In this document: in pieces, positions 61,436-64,000 of the stretch | How positions within the stretch are numbered: the first letter of the stretch is position 1 | Layout of the letters: every line of letters begins with the position of its first letter | Origin: an uncultured Desulfobacter sp. | GTDB taxonomy: Bacteria > Desulfobacterota > Desulfobacteria > Desulfobacterales > Desulfobacteraceae | Assembly (NCBI RefSeq): GCF_963664415.1 | Contig: NZ_OY761443.1 | Location: 655,726 to 719,725 of the forward strand | Direction of reading: 5' to 3' | DNA length: 64,000 nt | Program-made: the position numbers and the translations under genes | Notes under the pieces: generated by a model | Seen by the model: only the letters and a program-made list of their open reading frames with translations | Database searches by the model: none | What the model was told of the DNA's origin: nothing

Positions 61436-61696
61436 CTACCCAACGCAGTAGTCGGCTATTGCCTTCAACGCTCCTTTTTGGCTGTAATTAATTGATTCCC
61501 GTGATTCTACAGCTATGAGAATCGGTTTTGTGCACCCACACTCTTGTATTAACAAACCGGCATCTGTGTCTGTAATGCTCAGGATATCATCATTCTTCTC
61601 CGCCTCTTCAAAATAGGTCGTACAGTCTTCGGATATCTCGATCCTTATCGTTTCATTTCGACCTTTCAGGGGATTATATACATCCAGTTCTTTCAT
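61436..61696 (-). CDS. Small passenger protein of the second IS21-like element, unknown
   Basis: 86 residues, acidic (MKELDVYNPLKGRNETIRIE…ISEDCTTYFEEAEKNDD), with a C-terminal ECGCTKPILIAVESRES segment. Starts 3 nt after the istB stop, so translated with it. No family recognised. It overlaps the outer arm of the large palindrome at its stop. Confidence 0.55.
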   Translation of the reverse strand: MKELDVYNPLKGRNETIRIEISEDCTTYFEEAEKNDDILSITDTDAGLLIQECGCTKPILIAVESRESINYSQKGALKAIADYCVG

Positions 61697-61699
61697 TCT

Positions 61700-62452
61700 T
61701 TATCCTCTCGATTTTAAAGTCTGTTTAAGTCGATAACTGTCCCAGTTACATTGAATAATGTGAGCCCGGTGAGTGACACGATCCAGCAGAGCAGCGGTAA
61801 GATTTGCATCGCCAAACACCTGCGTCCAATCACCAAAACCAAGATTGGTAGTGATGATGATCGAACGTCTTTCATGGCGCTCGGTAAGGACTTGGAACAA
61901 TAATTCAGCGCCGATTTTACTGAACGGGACGTACCCCAATTCATCAAGAATCAACAGCCCATAACCGGCATATCGTTTTATCATTCTACCCAGAGCCTGT
62001 TGTTCCCTGGCCTCCGTCAGTTCGTTTGCAAGCCCACAACCAGTAATAAAACGAACTCGATGTCCATACCGGCAGGCTTCCATCCCGATGCTGGTTGCCA
62101 GATGGGTTTTACCGGCTCCGCTTTTACCTATCAAAATTATATTCCGGGCTTCTTTAATGAATGTCCCTGTTGAAAGTTCTTTGATCAACCGGGCGTCCAA
62201 ATCAGGGGCAGCCTCAAAATCAAATGTTTCAAGCGGTTTCTGCATCGGGAACCTGGCTTCCTTGAGACGTCGCTTGCGACCGTTTTCCTGCCGTATTTGA
62301 ACTTCCGCTTCAACAAGATTCAATAAAAACTCATCGTAGCCGCAGGCCGCCTCATGCGCCTGCCGGATCTGACCTTCCAACTCTTTTTCCATCGTCGAGA
62401 GCTTCAGCGTTTTTAAGTGCTGTGTGAGGACTGCCTGGACTGCTGGGTTCAT
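61700..62452 (-). CDS. istB: IS21-like ATPase IstB (second element)
   Basis: 250 residues. Walker A LIGKSGAGKTHLATSIGME, Walker B GLLILDELGYVPFSK, SIIITTNLGFGDWTQVFGD and LLDRVTHRAHIIQC are classical for IstB. Overlaps the istA stop by 4 nt. Appears intact. Confidence 0.95.
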   Translation of the reverse strand: MNPAVQAVLTQHLKTLKLSTMEKELEGQIRQAHEAACGYDEFLLNLVEAEVQIRQENGRKRRLKEARFPMQKPLETFDFEAAPDLDARLIKELSTGTFIKEARNIILIGKSGAGKTHLATSIGMEACRYGHRVRFITGCGLANELTEAREQQALGRMIKRYAGYGLLILDELGYVPFSKIGAELLFQVLTERHERRSIIITTNLGFGDWTQVFGDANLTAALLDRVTHRAHIIQCNWDSYRLKQTLKSRG

Positions 62453-63989
62453 AAGATACCTCCAAGCTGTTCGTATGCCGAGATGTCAGCAGGGGGCAGT
62501 GTCTCCCAGTTCGACAAAGGATCAAATTGGGACTCCATAGAGATGTTTTGACTGTGTAAAATCTGCTTGAGAGCATTGCTGCAGCCGACATTGCTTTTCA
62601 GTGCTTCCTTTACGGCTGCTTCGATCTTGTCGACAGCATATTTTTCGTACAGCATCAGCACGGTGACAAATTCCCGGGTACCTTTGGTTACACCGTTTTT
62701 CCGGCGAAAATGTTCTAATAACTTTTCCAGGCAATCCGGCCATTGATCACGCCATTGTAAAATTGGCCGGGCGGTATCAAATGATTGTGGACGCTGACGA
62801 ATCAACTCCAGATAATGTTCCGGTTTTAAACTCCACTTATTATTTCCATATAACCGATGATGGGTGCTTATTTTTCTGCCGCTCCAATAAATGATCACCT
62901 GGTCTATCTCTACTATCGCCTGCACTCTCATGTAAGCATAGCGCGTCGGGACAGAATACCGGTTCTTGTCAATAATAACGGTGGCATATTTGTTTACCCT
63001 GACCATGAACGTCTCAACGTTACTGAACGATGTTGTCGGCAATGGCAGCAATACCTGCTTTTCTGATTCAAACAATTCATTGACGCTTTGTGTTTGACCG
63101 GCGATGCGATGCTCTCCATAGGCCATGCAATCATCGAGGAGGCGCGTGTTCAATTCGTCCAGGCTGTCAGCATGTGGGATAGGAACCATATAATTTCTTC
63201 GAGCGTAGCCGACCAGGCCTTCAATCCCACCTTTTTCATGGCCCTGGCCGGGATTGCAAAACCTTGGATCGAAGTTGTAATAGGCCTTGAACCGATTATA
63301 AGATTCCTGAAGATGACGTTTTTTTCCTTTAAATACCTTTTGTACGACTGTTGTCAGATTGTCATAGATAAGAACTGGGAACACGCCTCCAAAAAATGAA
63401 AAGGCCTGGATATGAGCGTCAAATAAAGCTTGCTGCCTTTCACAGGGATAACAGCGAACAAAGTGTTTGCCCGAACATTTTGAACGTATGCAAAATAATT
63501 TCAGCTTCACGGGTTCGCCGGCAATAACTGCCTGACAGTTTCCCAGTCTACCTCGGCTTCCTGGGCAGTCGTCGGATCTGATGGGATAAATGCCTGCTGA
63601 TTCGTTAAACCCAGCCTCAGCTTTGCCTCACGCACATAACGGCGAACCGTCGTCTCTCCACCGGAATACTCGAGTTCCGATTTCAGACGATGGTATATCC
63701 GGGTTGCTGTATGTCGCTGTTTGTATGGCTTGTCCTTGTCATCGCCAAGCCAGCGGTCTATCTCCTGGATATAAGGACCAAGAACGGGATATGGCTGTTT
63801 AGATCGTTGCTTGTAGCCAATGTATTCCTGCTTTAAAATTTTTTTTATGGTGTTTTTTGAATGGCCGGTTTCTCTGGCAAGCTCTTTAATGGCCTTTCCA
63901 TAAACACGGTGAGCTGTTCGGATGTAATCATACTGATCCACTTTAAGCATTCTCCTTTTCGTCTCCGGTAATGGGTTAAAAATCTCCAT
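62449..63989 (-). pseudogene. istA: IS21-like transposase IstA with a one-base frameshift (second element)
   Basis: The N-terminal frame (63989-63507) has the HTH KAIKELARETGHSKNTIKKI and ends after EAEVDWETVRQLL. The C-terminal frame (from 63510) continues VKLKLFCIRSKCSGKHFVRC, IYDNLTTVVQKVFKGKKR, GHEKGGIEGLVGYARRN. Restoring one G in TGGGAAACTGTC (about 63545) gives the expected VDWGNCQAVIAGEPVKL. So the DDE core is split after the first Asp. A sequencing error would give the same picture. Confidence 0.85.
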
Positions 63990-64000
63990 TCAATACCAGA

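Larger units (their letters stand above)
61280..64000 (-). mobile_element. Second IS21-like element (IS21/IS408-type), running off the right edge
   Basis: istA and istB on the minus strand, plus a small passenger gene after istB. The left end is probably near 61280, where two copies of an A-A-T-T-T-T-G-A-C-C-C-C-type repeat lie (61284-61296 and 61311-61322). The other end is beyond 64000. Unrelated in detail to the five-gene element. Confidence 0.75.

Noticed and set aside
1..64000. CRISPR array
   Set aside because: No set of regularly spaced identical 24-40-bp repeats was seen anywhere, and no cas gene.

Overview
The window looks like a chromosomal segment of a mesophilic, probably marine, sulfate-reducing member of the Desulfobacterales (former Deltaproteobacteria). 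The reasons are a complete qrcABCD-type menaquinone:cytochrome c3 oxidoreductase operon, a CcsA/Ccs1 (system II) cytochrome c assembly pair, hypA/hypB for nickel hydrogenase maturation, a polar-flagellum hook operon with very large acidic axial proteins, and a heavy insertion-sequence load. The species assignment is inference; no rRNA is present.

Layout. (1) 1-4271, minus strand: a housekeeping run rpmF-acpP-rpiB-glyA-dCMP deaminase-nrdR-ribD with short gaps or overlaps (ribD runs off the left edge). (2) 4641-12675: gltX, then a scarred area with a 37-codon relic of a MEMO1-like gene whose DNA now forms the gltX terminator, a gutted permease pseudogene, an IS91-like element with its own tyrosine recombinase, a single-gene IS200-like element, a PilT-like ATPase with a zinc-ribbon partner, and a deacetylase relic. 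(3) 12742-20101: trmO, the intact MEMO1-like gene, the run DUF2065-queA-tgt-hypA-hypB on the minus strand, then gatB and a secreted protein on the plus strand. (4) 20247-33136: flgD-flgE-flgN-flgK-flgL (minus), a 600-bp AT-rich divergent region, and fliD (plus). (5) 33248-38435: qrcA-B-C-D plus an unlisted 52-residue membrane protein. (6) 38874-40781: an IS1182-like element with a 6-bp target duplication. (7) 40842-49680: ccsA/ccs1, a dead recD, a membrane-protein/degenerate hemerythrin/mpl/hemL cluster, then tadA-purA. (8) 49727-64000: tRNA-Pro(CGG) followed by a low-GC accessory island: a CoiA-like nuclease, a double ribbon-helix-helix protein, strong DNA palindromes, a plasmid-type Rep relic, and nested transposons.

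The most unusual object is in the island. An IS1634-family transposase gene (N-terminus at 59943-59723, C-terminus at 55193-53685) has been split by a 4529-bp IS21-like transposon (55194-59722) with perfect 13-bp ends, sub-terminal repeats and a perfect 8-bp target duplication. Besides istA/istB homologues it carries three genes in the same orientation: a cysteine-rich zinc-finger-like protein apparently expressed by -1 frameshifting at a T_TTT_TTA slippery site, a ParB/KorB-like protein, and a stand-alone DnaG-type CHC2 zinc finger protein with a coiled-coil tail. It looks like a five-gene IS21 relative rather than a simple two-gene IS.

How parts work together: qrc links periplasmic cytochrome c3 (hydrogenase/formate dehydrogenase electrons) to the menaquinone pool, Ccs proteins supply haem attachment for QrcA-like cytochromes, HypAB load nickel into hydrogenases, and the flagellar block builds hook, junction and cap. 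All functional calls come from reading the sequence and family knowledge; no database search was run.
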